A DNA stretch of 64,000 nt from Bifidobacterium leontopitheci (GTDB lineage: Bacteria; Actinomycetota; Actinomycetes; Actinomycetales; Bifidobacteriaceae), in assembly GCF_009193355.1 (NCBI RefSeq), contig NZ_WBVT01000006.1, positions 48,778-112,777 of the forward strand, in the 5' to 3' direction. The notes under the pieces are model-generated. The model saw only the letters and a list, made by a program, of their open reading frames with translations. It did not search any database and was not told the origin of the DNA. Positions 17,871 to 26,701 of this stretch are shown here, piece by piece (position 1 is the stretch's first letter; the number at the start of each line of letters is the position of its first letter). The position numbers and the translations under genes were made by a program.

Positions 17871-20039
17871 TCATCGACCCTGCATGACCCTGGTCAGCGA
17901 GAGCAGGCGCGGGTTGGAGAACAGCTCCTCCAGCGGCACCACGTTGCCCTTGCCGTCGGCCAGCGGAATGCGCCAGTTCGGGTACTCGTTGTTGGTGCCC
18001 GGCTGGTTCTGCGCACGACGCTCGCCGACGCCGTCGACGATGGAGGCCGCAAGCAGCTTGCAGTGCGAGCCGCGAAGGCCGCGGTAGAGCGCCTCCACGA
18101 TCTGCTGCTCGTTGCCCTTCTCGTCCTCCAGCAGCTCGGGGTCGAGGTAGCCGTTCGCCACGAGCATGTCCATCATGGCCTTGTGCTCGGCGCGCGCATG
18201 CTCCTCGAAATCCTCGGTCGACCCTTCGATCAGGCCCAGACGCTCGCGCAGCTGCACATGCTCGTAGGCGAGGTAGCCTGCCGCCGGCGGCAGGTCGTGC
18301 GTGTTGACCGAGGCCAGCGCGTACTCGCGCCAGTCCTTCGGCGCGCGGAACTTGCCGTCCATCTGCTCGAACCATTCGACTGCGCAGCCCAGCACGCCGT
18401 GCGAGGACAGCGACTCGGCGACGTAGCTCGGTACGACGCCCAGGTCCTCGCCGACGACCACGCCATGCGCGCGCTCCGCCTCGATGGCGAGGACGCCGAG
18501 CATGATGTCGGAATCGTAGTGCACGTAGGAACCGTCTTTCGCGGTGTGTCCGGACGGGATCCACCACAGCCGGAACAGGCCGAGGATGTGGTCGATGCGC
18601 ACGGCGCCCGCGTGGGCGAACATGCCATGCACCATGTGACGGTAGGCCAGATAGCCGGTGTTCTGCAGGTCGATGGGGTTGAGCGGTGGCTGGCTCCAGT
18701 CCTGGCCCTGCTGGTTGAAGTAGTCCGGCGGCGCGCCGACCGTGGCGCCCTTGGCGAAACGCTCCGGGTTCCACCACACGTCGGAGCCGGACGGGTGCAC
18801 GCCGACGGCCATGTCGGCCATGATGCCGATGTGCATGCCGGCGTCCTTCGCGGCGCGCTGGGCGGCGTCGAACTGCTCGTTGGCGATCCATTCCATCCAG
18901 CGGTAGAAGTCGAGCGTGTCGGGGAACTGGTTGCGCAGCCCGATCACCTCGTCGGAGTTCTTGTCGAGCCGCTTCTCCCAGCTGTCGGGGGCGCCGGTCG
19001 GAGCACCCCACTTGTCGTAGCACAGGCACCAGGTGGCATAGGCTTCCAGCCCCTCGCCCGTGGTGCGCTTGTACTCGTCGAACGCCTGCTGGCGCTCATG
19101 GGTGCGGCCGGCCTTGAAGATCAGCCACAGCGCATGCATCTTCACGCGCCACATCGAATCACGGTCGATGATCTGCGCGTCGCCGTTGAGCGGGTCGGCC
19201 TGCGCGTGCAGCTCGTCCACCTGGCCGCGCGTGTCGTTGTCGAGCGTCGCATATTCGGGGATGGACTCCGGGCGGATGTACGTGAAGTTGACGAACCTGC
19301 GGGAGATCGGCAGGTACGGCGACGGGGTGAGCGGCGCGACCGGCTCGCCCGCGTGCAGCGGGTTGATGAGCATGAAGTCGGCGCCTGTCTTCTTGCGCGA
19401 CTCGACCAGCAGCGTCTTGAGGTCCTCGAAGTCGCCCACACCCCACGAACCGGAGGAGCGGATGGAGTAGAGCTGGGCCATCCATCCCCACAGCTGATCC
19501 TTCTGCATGGCGGGCAGCGTCGGGATGCGCTGCGGCGCGCTGATGAGCGTGGCATCCTCGGTGCGGTCGCCGACGGTGACGTGCAGCGTGTGGTAGCCGA
19601 CCGGCACGTCGGCGGGGATGATGATGAGCGCTGTGGCGACGAACCGGCCGCCCACCTCGTACGCCTGCGAGCCGTCGCCGGGACCGGGCTCCAGCGTGCC
19701 CTCGTACGCCGTGCCGTCCTCAAGCGTCAGCGTGGCCGAGGGGATGTCCATGATGCCGGTGTTGACCAGCACACGATCCTCGGTGTCGGCGATGTGCAGC
19801 ACGGTGGGCGCGACGAGACGTCCATGGCGCTGGTCCAGAATGCGGACAATTGATGCGTCGATGGCCTCGTCGTCATGCGCATCGACTCCCAGAGCGCCCA
19901 GCAATGCCACCAGGACATCATCGTCGATCTCGTGGTAGTCGTTGGTCATTCCCACATAACTCGTGGCCAAACCGACCAGCTGAGCCAGATGGATCAGCGG
20001 CCGGGCAAGGCGCTCCGCACTTTCAGTACTCTCTGTCAT
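17871..20039 (-). CDS. malQ: 4-alpha-glucanotransferase (amylomaltase, GH77)
   Basis: A 722-residue MalQ with an N-terminal beta domain of about 140 residues and a GH77 barrel. Visible motifs are PYLPISRRFVNFTYI near 240, the nucleophile region RIDHILGLFRLWWIP near 480, acid Glu in VVGEDLG near 529, and NTHDLPP near 581. It transfers maltosyl units between alpha-1,4-glucans and feeds maltodextrin use, linking functionally with GlgX nearby. It is a single gene with its own terminator; the ATG opens MTESTESAERLARPLIHLAQ. Confidence 0.97.
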   Translation of the reverse strand: MTESTESAERLARPLIHLAQLVGLATSYVGMTNDYHEIDDDVLVALLGALGVDAHDDEAIDASIVRILDQRHGRLVAPTVLHIADTEDRVLVNTGIMDIPSATLTLEDGTAYEGTLEPGPGDGSQAYEVGGRFVATALIIIPADVPVGYHTLHVTVGDRTEDATLISAPQRIPTLPAMQKDQLWGWMAQLYSIRSSGSWGVGDFEDLKTLLVESRKKTGADFMLINPLHAGEPVAPLTPSPYLPISRRFVNFTYIRPESIPEYATLDNDTRGQVDELHAQADPLNGDAQIIDRDSMWRVKMHALWLIFKAGRTHERQQAFDEYKRTTGEGLEAYATWCLCYDKWGAPTGAPDSWEKRLDKNSDEVIGLRNQFPDTLDFYRWMEWIANEQFDAAQRAAKDAGMHIGIMADMAVGVHPSGSDVWWNPERFAKGATVGAPPDYFNQQGQDWSQPPLNPIDLQNTGYLAYRHMVHGMFAHAGAVRIDHILGLFRLWWIPSGHTAKDGSYVHYDSDIMLGVLAIEAERAHGVVVGEDLGVVPSYVAESLSSHGVLGCAVEWFEQMDGKFRAPKDWREYALASVNTHDLPPAAGYLAYEHVQLRERLGLIEGSTEDFEEHARAEHKAMMDMLVANGYLDPELLEDEKGNEQQIVEALYRGLRGSHCKLLAASIVDGVGERRAQNQPGTNNEYPNWRIPLADGKGNVVPLEELFSNPRLLSLTRVMQGR

Positions 20040-20188
20040 ACCTTCAGTGTAAGCCAGCGTGCACCCGGCACGCTGCCATACGCCGCGAATTTACGTCATT
20101 TTTTGCCGCAGATAACGAGCCTGTGACATGACGCCAATGCACTGAGAGCGCTCTCACCGGCCATAGGCGGCGAGCGGCATGCGGGGCG

Positions 20189-20863
20189 TCAGCTCGCGCT
20201 CGCCCGTTTCGCGGCCTTCGCGACCTCCGGCGCCGGGTCGCCGCACAGCTTTTCCAAAGTCTCAGGAGCGACCTGCGGGTTGAGCGCGACGGCCCGGCGG
20301 ACCATGGTCGCCAGGATCACCGGGGCGTCAGGCTCGCTCGATACGCCGAGATCGGAAAGGAAGTCCAGCGTCTGCGCGTCCACGTCCGGGTTCTGCGCAC
20401 CCTCCAGCCGCATCTTCCACGACGTGCGCTTGTTGCGCAGCGCCGCGTCGCGCACCTCGGGCACCGCGTCCTTAGTGAGGCGGCCCACCAGCCAGTTCTT
20501 GTCGTCCTCGTTGGCGGCGACGGCCCGGCGCACGTCCGCCTCGGGGTCGGACGAGAGCTTCACCAGGATGTTCGGGAACGGCATGGTGCTCGCCAGCATG
20601 ATGCGGTCCTCCACCGGCGTGTTGAGGTTGCCGGCCACGGCCTCCAGCAGTGCGGTGGCGCGCGAGAACGCCGCCTGGTCGGAACGGTCGGGCAGCGGCC
20701 GTCGTGCGAACTCGGACAGTTCGGCGCTGTCAGTCGAGTGCCGCAGCCTCTCGTATGTCGTCGTCAGCGGCTCGAAGTCGGGCGCGGCCTGCTGCCCGGC
20801 CGCAGTCGTGTCGGTGGCCTGCGCCGCGTCCGGCGCGGCGTTCTTCTCATTCGTATCAGTCAT
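20189..20863 (-). CDS. Leucine-rich-repeat-variant (LRV/HEAT-like) protein
   Basis: A 224-residue protein, unknown function. After an acidic, Ala/Thr-rich start (about residues 1-35), it shows repeats of about 24 residues with the pattern L-x-x-D-x-x-x-x-V-R-x-A-V-A-x-N: LSSDPEADVRRAVAANEDD, LTKDAVPEVRDAALRNKR and LCGDPAPEVAKAAKRAS. This matches the LRV solenoid type, usually a protein-binding scaffold. It lies upstream of malQ on the same strand, with a 149-base spacer, so the two are probably not one unit. Confidence 0.7.
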   Translation of the reverse strand: MTDTNEKNAAPDAAQATDTTAAGQQAAPDFEPLTTTYERLRHSTDSAELSEFARRPLPDRSDQAAFSRATALLEAVAGNLNTPVEDRIMLASTMPFPNILVKLSSDPEADVRRAVAANEDDKNWLVGRLTKDAVPEVRDAALRNKRTSWKMRLEGAQNPDVDAQTLDFLSDLGVSSEPDAPVILATMVRRAVALNPQVAPETLEKLCGDPAPEVAKAAKRASAS

Positions 20864-20919
20864 ACCCTCACCTTACCGCGCGTGTGCGGAAGGGAACCAT
20901 ATGTTCCCCTCCGGCGCGC

Positions 20920-21564
20920 TCACGCCACCGGGACCGGGCGGCTCACCTGCTCGAGCGGCCGCGGCGTGACGGCCGCGTTGAACGACTCGCGCACGCGCCG
21001 CAGGAACTCGCCCTCCCTCGCCTGCGGCAACACCACGTCCAACGCGACGCGGTCCGTGTACTGTTCGTTCTCCAGCCGGCCGTCGCAGGACGCCGCGATC
21101 TGCTGGAACACGGCGAGCTGCGGATACTGCAGGTCGACCGCATACCTGCGGCAGGCGACGATATCGGCCAGCCGAGCGGCCTTCACCCCCAGCGACGCGG
21201 CCGACGAATACGCACGGATCAGGCCGCCGGAGCCGAGCAGGATGCCGCCGAAATACCTGGTGACCGTCACCACGCAGTCGATCAGGTCGCCCTGCCGCAG
21301 CACGTCGAGAATCGGCTTGCCTGCGGTGCCGGACGGCTCGCCGTCATCGCTCATGCGCTCGCTGACGCGCCCGTCGCCGTCCACGCACATGGCCGCGTAC
21401 GCGACGTGCCGGGACTTGGGATGCCGCTCGCGGATGGTCTCGACGAATGCGAGCGCCTCGTCGAGCGTGTCGGCATGGCAGGCGTCGGCGATGAACTCGG
21501 ACTTCTTCTCGACCAGCGAGTCGTGCGCCGGCGAGTCGGCGGCGTCAAGAACGGTTCGTCTCAT
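20920..21564 (-). CDS. YigZ/IMPACT family protein
   Basis: A 214-residue UPF0029/YigZ protein. The N-terminal domain has KKSEFIADACHADTLDEALA, SDDGEPSGTAGKPILDVL and VTVTRYFGGILLGSGGLIRAY, all hallmarks of the family; the C-terminal domain is the ferredoxin-like DUF1949 type. Members are linked with translation (IMPACT/YIH1 in eukaryotes); the bacterial role is unsettled. Its start overlaps the CapA-like gene's 3' end by 20 bases, suggesting translational coupling. Confidence 0.93.
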   Translation of the reverse strand: MRRTVLDAADSPAHDSLVEKKSEFIADACHADTLDEALAFVETIRERHPKSRHVAYAAMCVDGDGRVSERMSDDGEPSGTAGKPILDVLRQGDLIDCVVTVTRYFGGILLGSGGLIRAYSSAASLGVKAARLADIVACRRYAVDLQYPQLAVFQQIAASCDGRLENEQYTDRVALDVVLPQAREGEFLRRVRESFNAAVTPRPLEQVSRPVPVA

Positions 21565-22918
21565 CGGTGATGTTCCACTCCCTTACCACGTTACTGTCCG
21601 CGCCCATGGCGTAGATGACGTTCCATATCCGCTGGCGCACCTGGGCATCCTGGTCGGCAGACCAGCATGTGCCGTCCGGATGGTCGGACGAGATCGGGCA
21701 CCAGCGGTATTCGCCCTGCCGCATGTTCGCGGTCGGCACCCAGTCGATGCGGTTCACCCGCCAGCTGCCCGCCTGGCCCTTGCGGCCGGCGAACTGGATG
21801 CGCGCGGTGATGCCCTGGTTGTTGACGATGCGGCTGGCGGGCGCGCTCACGGTCACCGCATTGCCGGTGCCGTAGATGATCCACGTGCCATGATAATGCT
21901 CGATCGGCTGCACGCAGTGGCATCCCGCGCCGTAGATCACGTCGAACGCGCCCGTGTCGGCAAGCTCGTGCGCCTCGGAGACCTGCCATGAGTCGGCGTA
22001 GTCGATGTACTCCTGCACGGAGTGCATGGCCATCGCCACCACGTCGGCGCCCTGCTCGCGGGCCGCCTTGGCCTTGGCGACCGCGCGGTCGATGTCCGAC
22101 TGGTGATGCGGGTCGCCAGCCTCGCGCAGACGGTCGACGCGCCAGTCATAGTCGGCGACCTCGCCGTTGAGCGAGACGGTGCCGGTGACGATGCCGAGCT
22201 TGCCGCCGCCGGTCGGCGAGTCCACGACCAACGGTTTCGTGGAGTCGGCCTCGCTCTTGTATGAGCCGGTCTGCGCGACGCCTTTGGCGGCGAGCGTGTC
22301 CCACAGCCGGTTCACGCCGTCGGCGCCCTGGTCCCATGAATGGTTCGTGGCGTGGGTGCAGGCCTGGAACCCGACGTTCGCGGCGGCGTCCGCGACCTCC
22401 GGCGGGATGGCGAACACCGGGTAGCCGGCGTACGGGCCGCCGCGCGGAGCGATCGGCGTCTCAAACTCGCATACGGCGATGTCGGAGGCCTGGATGTAGC
22501 GCCGCATCGGCTCGAACAGCGGGGCGAAGTCGAACGCGGTACCGTCGGTGGCGGCGGTGTTGGCGGAGGCGAAATGCTTCCACAGGTTCGGATGGAACAG
22601 CAGGTCGCCGTTGACGAGCACCGAGATGCAGTCGCGGTCGGGGCAGTCGGGCGAGTTGCCGTGATGTTCGACGACCGGCTCAGGGACGGACTGCGTGCGG
22701 TTCAGAGGCTGACTGCTTGTTCCGGTCTGCGGCTGCGCGGTCTGGGACGTCCGCGATTGAGCCGCGCTCCCCCACGGGCTGAACGGCATGCCGGACACAT
22801 ACCAGACAGCCGCCGCGAGTACGAGGATTACGGCGAGCGCCGCCGCGACGATGCGGCCGGGCCATGATGACGATGCCGGAGGGCGGCCATGCTGACCGTA
22901 CTTGCGAGTATGCCCCAT
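21545..22918 (-). CDS. CapA-family lipoprotein-like metallophosphatase
   Basis: A 457-residue protein anchored by one N-terminal membrane helix (about 24-45), a Ser/Thr/Gln-rich linker, then a CapA/PgsA domain. Visible are VNGDLLFHPNLW (metal site), SDIAVCEFETPIAPRGGPYA, THATNHSWDQGADG (the N-H-x-x-D metal motif), and VVAMAMHSVQEY for the distal metal. CapA proteins belong to the calcineurin-like phosphoesterases and take part in poly-gamma-glutamate or envelope biosynthesis in some bacteria; no other capsule gene is close, so the role here is open. It overlaps yigZ by 20 bases. Confidence 0.9.
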   Translation of the reverse strand: MGHTRKYGQHGRPPASSSWPGRIVAAALAVILVLAAAVWYVSGMPFSPWGSAAQSRTSQTAQPQTGTSSQPLNRTQSVPEPVVEHHGNSPDCPDRDCISVLVNGDLLFHPNLWKHFASANTAATDGTAFDFAPLFEPMRRYIQASDIAVCEFETPIAPRGGPYAGYPVFAIPPEVADAAANVGFQACTHATNHSWDQGADGVNRLWDTLAAKGVAQTGSYKSEADSTKPLVVDSPTGGGKLGIVTGTVSLNGEVADYDWRVDRLREAGDPHHQSDIDRAVAKAKAAREQGADVVAMAMHSVQEYIDYADSWQVSEAHELADTGAFDVIYGAGCHCVQPIEHYHGTWIIYGTGNAVTVSAPASRIVNNQGITARIQFAGRKGQAGSWRVNRIDWVPTANMRQGEYRWCPISSDHPDGTCWSADQDAQVRQRIWNVIYAMGADSNVVREWNITDETNRS

Positions 22919-23701
22919 TGGTACTCCTCTCTTTTACCGTGGATTCCCAGTCTAATGCGTTGCCGTTACCGGTGACGCGCGGGGATGCGAAGGGGCGTGG
23001 TCCCGTGATGGCGGAGGTGTGTGGCACCATGTGCCAGCAGTCAAATAGTGAAATAAATCTCTTACCATATGAACATCGATGCTGTCGTGTCGGTTGCCCG
23101 GCACCGGTACAATGGGAAGCCGGAGGGAAGGACAACGGCGTACCTCCGTTCTCCCCTACCTGTACCGCAGATGAGGATGCAGGTGGCCAAGTCAGGAAAC
23201 ACGGGTCTGAAAGCCGGCGCGAGGAGCTCTCTTGGCCCGGATGCCGGGACGCCGGCCGTGTGCCGCGGCGTGATCGATGGTTCGTCCGTAATTTCTTGCG
23301 CTGGGAAGATACGCCATGCGGCATTCCAGGTCCGTGACCCCGGATTGGTGCGATCTTCGCCGCCAGCCGACCGTTGCCGCTCTCGAAGGAGGCCATCAGC
23401 GGCCGTTTGCGACCACGACTTGCCGGATCCCATCCGAAAACGGACGCAAATCAACTCGTCGGCGTCCGTTTATGACTAGGATCTGTCGCCTCCTGATAAG
23501 AAAAGGCCACGGAAAGGCCATTTCGCGGCCGTTTCCGGTCAAAAGCCATCAGACTCCGGTAGCAGACGACCGTACGACAGACCGCCGGCGGGCCACCCCG
23601 CGAGATTCATCGAGGGAAAAGACCGGGGCGGACACCCACGCCAGCTAGTCAGCTTCTCCGCCGACACACGCGGATAAGACCCACGTTTCTTTACTTAACC
23701 C
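22919..23701. other. 783-bp stretch without a convincing gene
   Basis: Both strands carry open frames of 100-240 codons, but none has a good ribosome site, recognisable motif, or codon pattern like its neighbours. A -10-like TACAAT stands near 23109 on the plus strand, and inverted segments are scattered. I tested the plus and minus readings for RNase P RNA, tmRNA and SRP RNA by their universal motifs and found none. It abuts the left end of the integrated element. Confidence 0.5.
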
Positions 23702-23766
23702 AGACCAATAAACAGAAGGGGTCACGCCGTATCGACGTGACCCCGTAGAGCGGAGACAGAGGGATT
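23702..23766. repeat. attL direct repeat of the tRNA-Ser element
   Basis: 65 bp identical to 30722-30786; one mismatch and four more matching bases follow. The copy contains the last 18 bases or so of the tRNA-Ser 3' part and the tRNA terminator hairpin (23718-23744) but not the rest of the tRNA. This is the signature left by site-specific integration into a tRNA 3' end. Confidence 0.95.
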
Positions 23767-23781
23767 TGAACAGTACCCCTC

Positions 23782-23807
23782 GGAAACGTTGGAATTCCAG
23801 CGTTCTC
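23782..23807. promoter_or_regulatory. 26-bp dyad motif, copy 1
   Basis: GGAAACGTTGGAATTCCAGC and following six bases resemble 25782-25807 and 26029-26054. The consensus is the palindrome GGAA-n-CGTTG-n-AATT-n-CAACG-n-TTCC. This copy lies just inside attL, upstream of the first plus-strand gene. Confidence 0.6.
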
Positions 23808-23820
23808 GGGGATGACGGCG

Positions 23821-23854
23821 AGCGCCGTTAGTTAATAAGTTAGTTATCGGCGCT
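23821..23854. promoter_or_regulatory. Imperfect inverted repeat with GTTAGT arm-like site
   Basis: AGCGCCGTTAGTT and its imperfect complement AGTTATCGGCGCT surround TAATAAGTT. Inside it, the 21-mer at 23828-23848 resembles 30623-30643 near the other end (16 of 21 identical, same orientation). These may be arm-type binding sites for the integrase or excisionase; inference from location and similarity. Confidence 0.5.
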
Positions 23855-23903
23855 GTTTTCACAATTCCTTTACGGCTCTGCTTGCAAGAATGGGAGGCCA
23901 TCA

Positions 23904-24491
23904 ATGGCAATCAATTCTCGTATCGACCCCATCCCCGCGCTTGTGCGTGCGGGCGACACGCTTGCGGCGTCGCGCACGCTGGAGGGGCTTGACCGTGGCA
24001 TTCGCCGCAACCGGTGCATGTATTGTGCGACCGACAGCATGAGCCGCAACAGGATCGCCGCTCTGTTGTGCCGGTTGGCGAACGGCAGGGGATGGAACGT
24101 GGCGGCGCTCGCAGACCATGCGGGCCTGAGCGGTGACATGGTGCGCCGTCACTTGGACGGCAGCCGTGACATTGAGGTGGCGGACGTGGAGCGGTACGCG
24201 GCGGCGTTCGGGTACACGCTGACCGACTTCGCCGCCATGTGTTCGATGGTTTGCCCGATCACGCGCGACTGTCTGACGTACGACGACTACCGGCGCATGT
24301 CTACCAGTCTGCTTGTGTATGAGAACGGGGAGGACTCTACGCGCCCCCTGTACGTGAGTCCGGCAGGACGCGGCAGGGCGCGTGTCAGCGTCGGCGGCAT
24401 GGAGCGCGGCAGCATCGTCCTTGAGTCGTGGCAGTTGCGGCAGATCGCCGACTATGCGGACACGGCGGGCTGTGGCGTGGTGGAACGATGA
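23904..24491 (+). CDS. Element gene 1: XRE-like helix-turn-helix protein
   Basis: A 195-residue protein with GGGAGG ribosome site 6 bases before ATG. Residues about 47-115 read as an XRE/Cro-type helix-turn-helix (ALLCRLANGRGWNVAALADH; HLDGSRDIEVADVERYAAAF). The rest, with cysteines in RNRCMYCATD and MCSMVCPITRDC and a C-terminal beta-like part, is not recognised. It opens the element's plus-strand operon and could be the element's repressor. The stop overlaps a possible start of the next gene (ATGA). Confidence 0.65.
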   Translation: MAINSRIDPIPALVRAGDTLAASRTLEGLDRGIRRNRCMYCATDSMSRNRIAALLCRLANGRGWNVAALADHAGLSGDMVRRHLDGSRDIEVADVERYAAAFGYTLTDFAAMCSMVCPITRDCLTYDDYRRMSTSLLVYENGEDSTRPLYVSPAGRGRARVSVGGMERGSIVLESWQLRQIADYADTAGCGVVER

Positions 24492-24505
24492 GAGGGGCTG
24501 GAACG

Positions 24506-24988
24506 ATGACGACGACGAACGATGATCGTTTCATGCTGGACTCTACGGCAGCGCCTTGCGTGCCACGGTGGGCGGGCGATGTCGATATCAGGACTATGGG
24601 CGGCGAGCGCCGCACGTCGTTCGTGGGCGGCTGCAACGCGGTGGATGACCCCGGCTATTCGTTGGGCGTGCTGCTCACTGTGAGCGTCACCGACAGCGGG
24701 GACGGCGTGCGCACGGCTGACGGCAGCATCATTGTGGCGGACGGCGAGGGCGGGCATGACGTCCCCTTGCAGTTGGCCGACCGTGCCGCCGCGTGCCTCG
24801 CCCTCATGGCCGCCGCCTACCGGCAGGACATGCCGGAACCCGACGCGCGGCAGATAGAGGCCATGGCGCGGGCGATACGCGACGCAGCCGAACACGTCAC
24901 CGGCGAGCGCCGCACGGACTCGCAACGGCAGGACGCCACCACCGGCAGCGCCATGGCAGACACGGCAGACACGGAACAGAAGATCTAG
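24506..24988 (+). CDS. Element gene 2: hypothetical protein
   Basis: A 160-residue protein of unknown function starting MTTTNDDRFMLDST; AGAGGGG lies about 9 bases before this ATG. An alternative in-frame ATG at 24488 overlaps the previous stop. The middle looks like beta strands (SLGVLLTVSVTDSG), followed by a helix-rich part (LADRAAACLALMAAAYRQDM) and a polar tail. No family recognised. It is transcribed with gene 1 and followed by a hairpin terminator. Confidence 0.6.
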   Translation: MTTTNDDRFMLDSTAAPCVPRWAGDVDIRTMGGERRTSFVGGCNAVDDPGYSLGVLLTVSVTDSGDGVRTADGSIIVADGEGGHDVPLQLADRAAACLALMAAAYRQDMPEPDARQIEAMARAIRDAAEHVTGERRTDSQRQDATTGSAMADTADTEQKI

Positions 24989-25065
24989 CCGCCCCACGGC
25001 AGGAATACAGTCCGTAATGGGGATGGTATCCCGTGACGGCTAGCCGCCCTACAGGGGCGGGCATG

Positions 25066-25100
25066 GAGCGCCGCAGGCACATGTGATGCTTGCGGCGCTC
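25066..25100 (+). terminator. Terminator of the element's plus-strand operon
   Basis: Perfect 10-bp stem GAGCGCCGCA (25066-25075) with 25091-25100, followed by TCTTGTAT. It lies 78 bases after the stop of element gene 2. Confidence 0.75.
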
Positions 25101-25781
25101 TCTTGTATCCGCCCTCATGTGCTGCCGTCCTAAGCCCTCTTAAGACCTCTTAAGACCACGGCGCGGGACATCGCAGCGCCGCCGCCACACCGGCAGCGCC
25201 ACGGCTGCACGCATCCCGCCCCCGGTGGGGAGGGTACCCGCGTACGCGCGTCAAGGCCGCAGCGACTCTAGTTCTGACGCTGGATGCATTCTGGAGCCAT
25301 TCACGAAAAAACGTTGCAGTCCTCACGGTGCCGTGGCTAGCCGCCGCCGGTGGGGATGCCGCTGTGACACCGGTTCCGCCGCTGGATGCATCCCGTAGCC
25401 ATGCACTGAAAAAACGTTACCGCCCTCATGCCGTGATCTATGGCCGCCCTCGCAGCGCACACCGGCAGCACGGCAGGGGACGGCATGGCAGCGGCACCGG
25501 CAGCGGGGACGGCAACAGGCGCGGCGCTGCACGTGCCCCTTGGCGCTCGCAGGCGATGCCCGGTGATGACGTCTCCAGCGCCTACGGTATCCGGCAGGCC
25601 ATCCCAGGCGCTGCCGCCCATGGCGTCCCTTCCACCGGCAGGACGTGCCGCCGTCATATAAGGGGGGTCGGGGGAGGGTGCCCCCGGCATGTGCGTCAAG
25701 GCCGCTGTGTCTCTGGTTTCGCCCGTGAATGGTGTCCCCGGTTCCTTTTGAGATTAGCGTGACATGGCGGGGTCATACCCC

Positions 25782-25807
25782 GGAACCGTTGCAATTCCGC
25801 CAACTTT
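25782..25807. promoter_or_regulatory. 26-bp dyad motif, copy 2
   Basis: GGAACCGTTGCAATTCCGCC plus six bases. It shares the left half of the palindrome with the copies at 23782 and 26029; the right half is degenerate. Confidence 0.5.
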
Positions 25808-26028
25808 ACTTAATGTAATGTTGTTCCGCGTCCTTCATGGCAGCGGCGACGCCGCATGTATCGCCATCGTCGCCGCCGTGATCTAACCGCCGATGGTGTC
25901 CGGGCGGGCCACGCCCTAAGCCAAGGTCAGGGGCGACAGTCCCGCGTGCGCTGCATGGCATGACGGCCGCGGCGACGGCGGCGGGATTGATAAAGGAACG
26001 GCGGCGTGAACCCGTCGCACACGATCAC

Positions 26029-26054
26029 GGAAACGTTGGAATTGCAACGGTTCC
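26029..26054. promoter_or_regulatory. 26-bp dyad motif, copy 3 (best palindrome)
   Basis: GGAAACGTTGGAA followed by TTGCAACGGTTCC: the two 13-base halves are complementary with two mismatches. It is the best-formed copy of the family and a likely protein-binding site of the element. Confidence 0.6.
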
Positions 26055-26539
26055 GGTTGCGCCGACTCACGCACATTCCGGGCGTGTCGATGCTCGGACG
26101 CCTTACGGCAGTAGGGGTCAGGCGGTTGCGCCGACGTTATCGCACGATATGCAAGAACAGAACGGCGACCTACGTAAAGAAACAAGCCGTCCATCTTTAT
26201 GTCATTTACTACACGCTGATACATGCGGATACACGCAGCGGCAGGACGGACGCGGCCACACAAGCAATGTGGATTAGCAGCCACATTGCAGCGCGTGCAG
26301 CCGTGCGGACTCGATGACTTCAGTAATGGTGAACTCATGCCCGCACCTCGGCGCACGCTCGCAGGCGGTGGCGCTCGCCGCCTTCCCGGCATGTCCCGCC
26401 TTCCAGCGGTGGCGGCTGACGTTTGCCGCTGCCGCGCGTGGCTGCCGCCACGCTTGCCCCATGACAGCCCTACCGCAGCAGGCGGCGCACACGATAAGGG
26501 CGCGGATATCCGGGAACACCTGAAAGCGAATATTGAATC

Positions 26540-26556
26540 GATACAAGACTTGTATC
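26540..26556. promoter_or_regulatory. GATACAAG palindrome
   Basis: GATACAAG-A-CTTGTATC is a perfect 8-bp dyad. It runs into TGTATCACCCATGATGC (26551-26567), which recurs with two differences at 26617-26633. Possible promoter-proximal operator; no gene start can be tied to it. Confidence 0.4.
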
Positions 26557-26701
26557 ACCCATGATGCCTAAAGCGGTTCTGAAACTACGTAGCCGATTAG
26601 GTAAAGCTACATATCCTGTATCATCCATGACGCACGGACGCCATTATCATGATGTGCGAAACGAACACGATTCATGTTCGCTTCCCTGTTCCCTTTTCTG
26701 C

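Larger units (their letters stand above)
25101..26701. other. Gene-poor, repeat-rich core of the element
   Basis: About 1.6 kb without a gene I can defend. It holds a near-direct repeat of about 68 bp (25278-25345 and 25380-25448, period 102). A scattered motif like CCGTGATCTAGCCGCC occurs near 24984, 25033, 25331, 25431 and 25876. A tandem CCTCTTAAGA pair lies at 25136-25155, and two dyads of the 26-bp family are present. GTG at 26006 with AAAGGA upstream opens 103 codons, and both strands of 26223-26564 have protein-like ends, but codon use is weak; decayed genes are possible. Confidence 0.5.

Noticed and set aside
23040..23660. Possible structural RNA (RNase P RNA, tmRNA or SRP RNA) or riboswitch left of the element
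   Set aside because: The universal motifs of these RNAs were not found on either strand, and no known riboswitch core could be matched by eye.
23767..23900. A tRNA gene at the left junction
   Set aside because: Only the 3' end and terminator are duplicated; there is no anticodon arm or 5' half, so it is an att remnant.
26006..26564. One or two small genes in the element core
   Set aside because: A ribosome site precedes the GTG at 26006, and 26500-26564 has a protein-like end, but codon bias is weak and frames on both strands compete. I describe them only as possible remnants.
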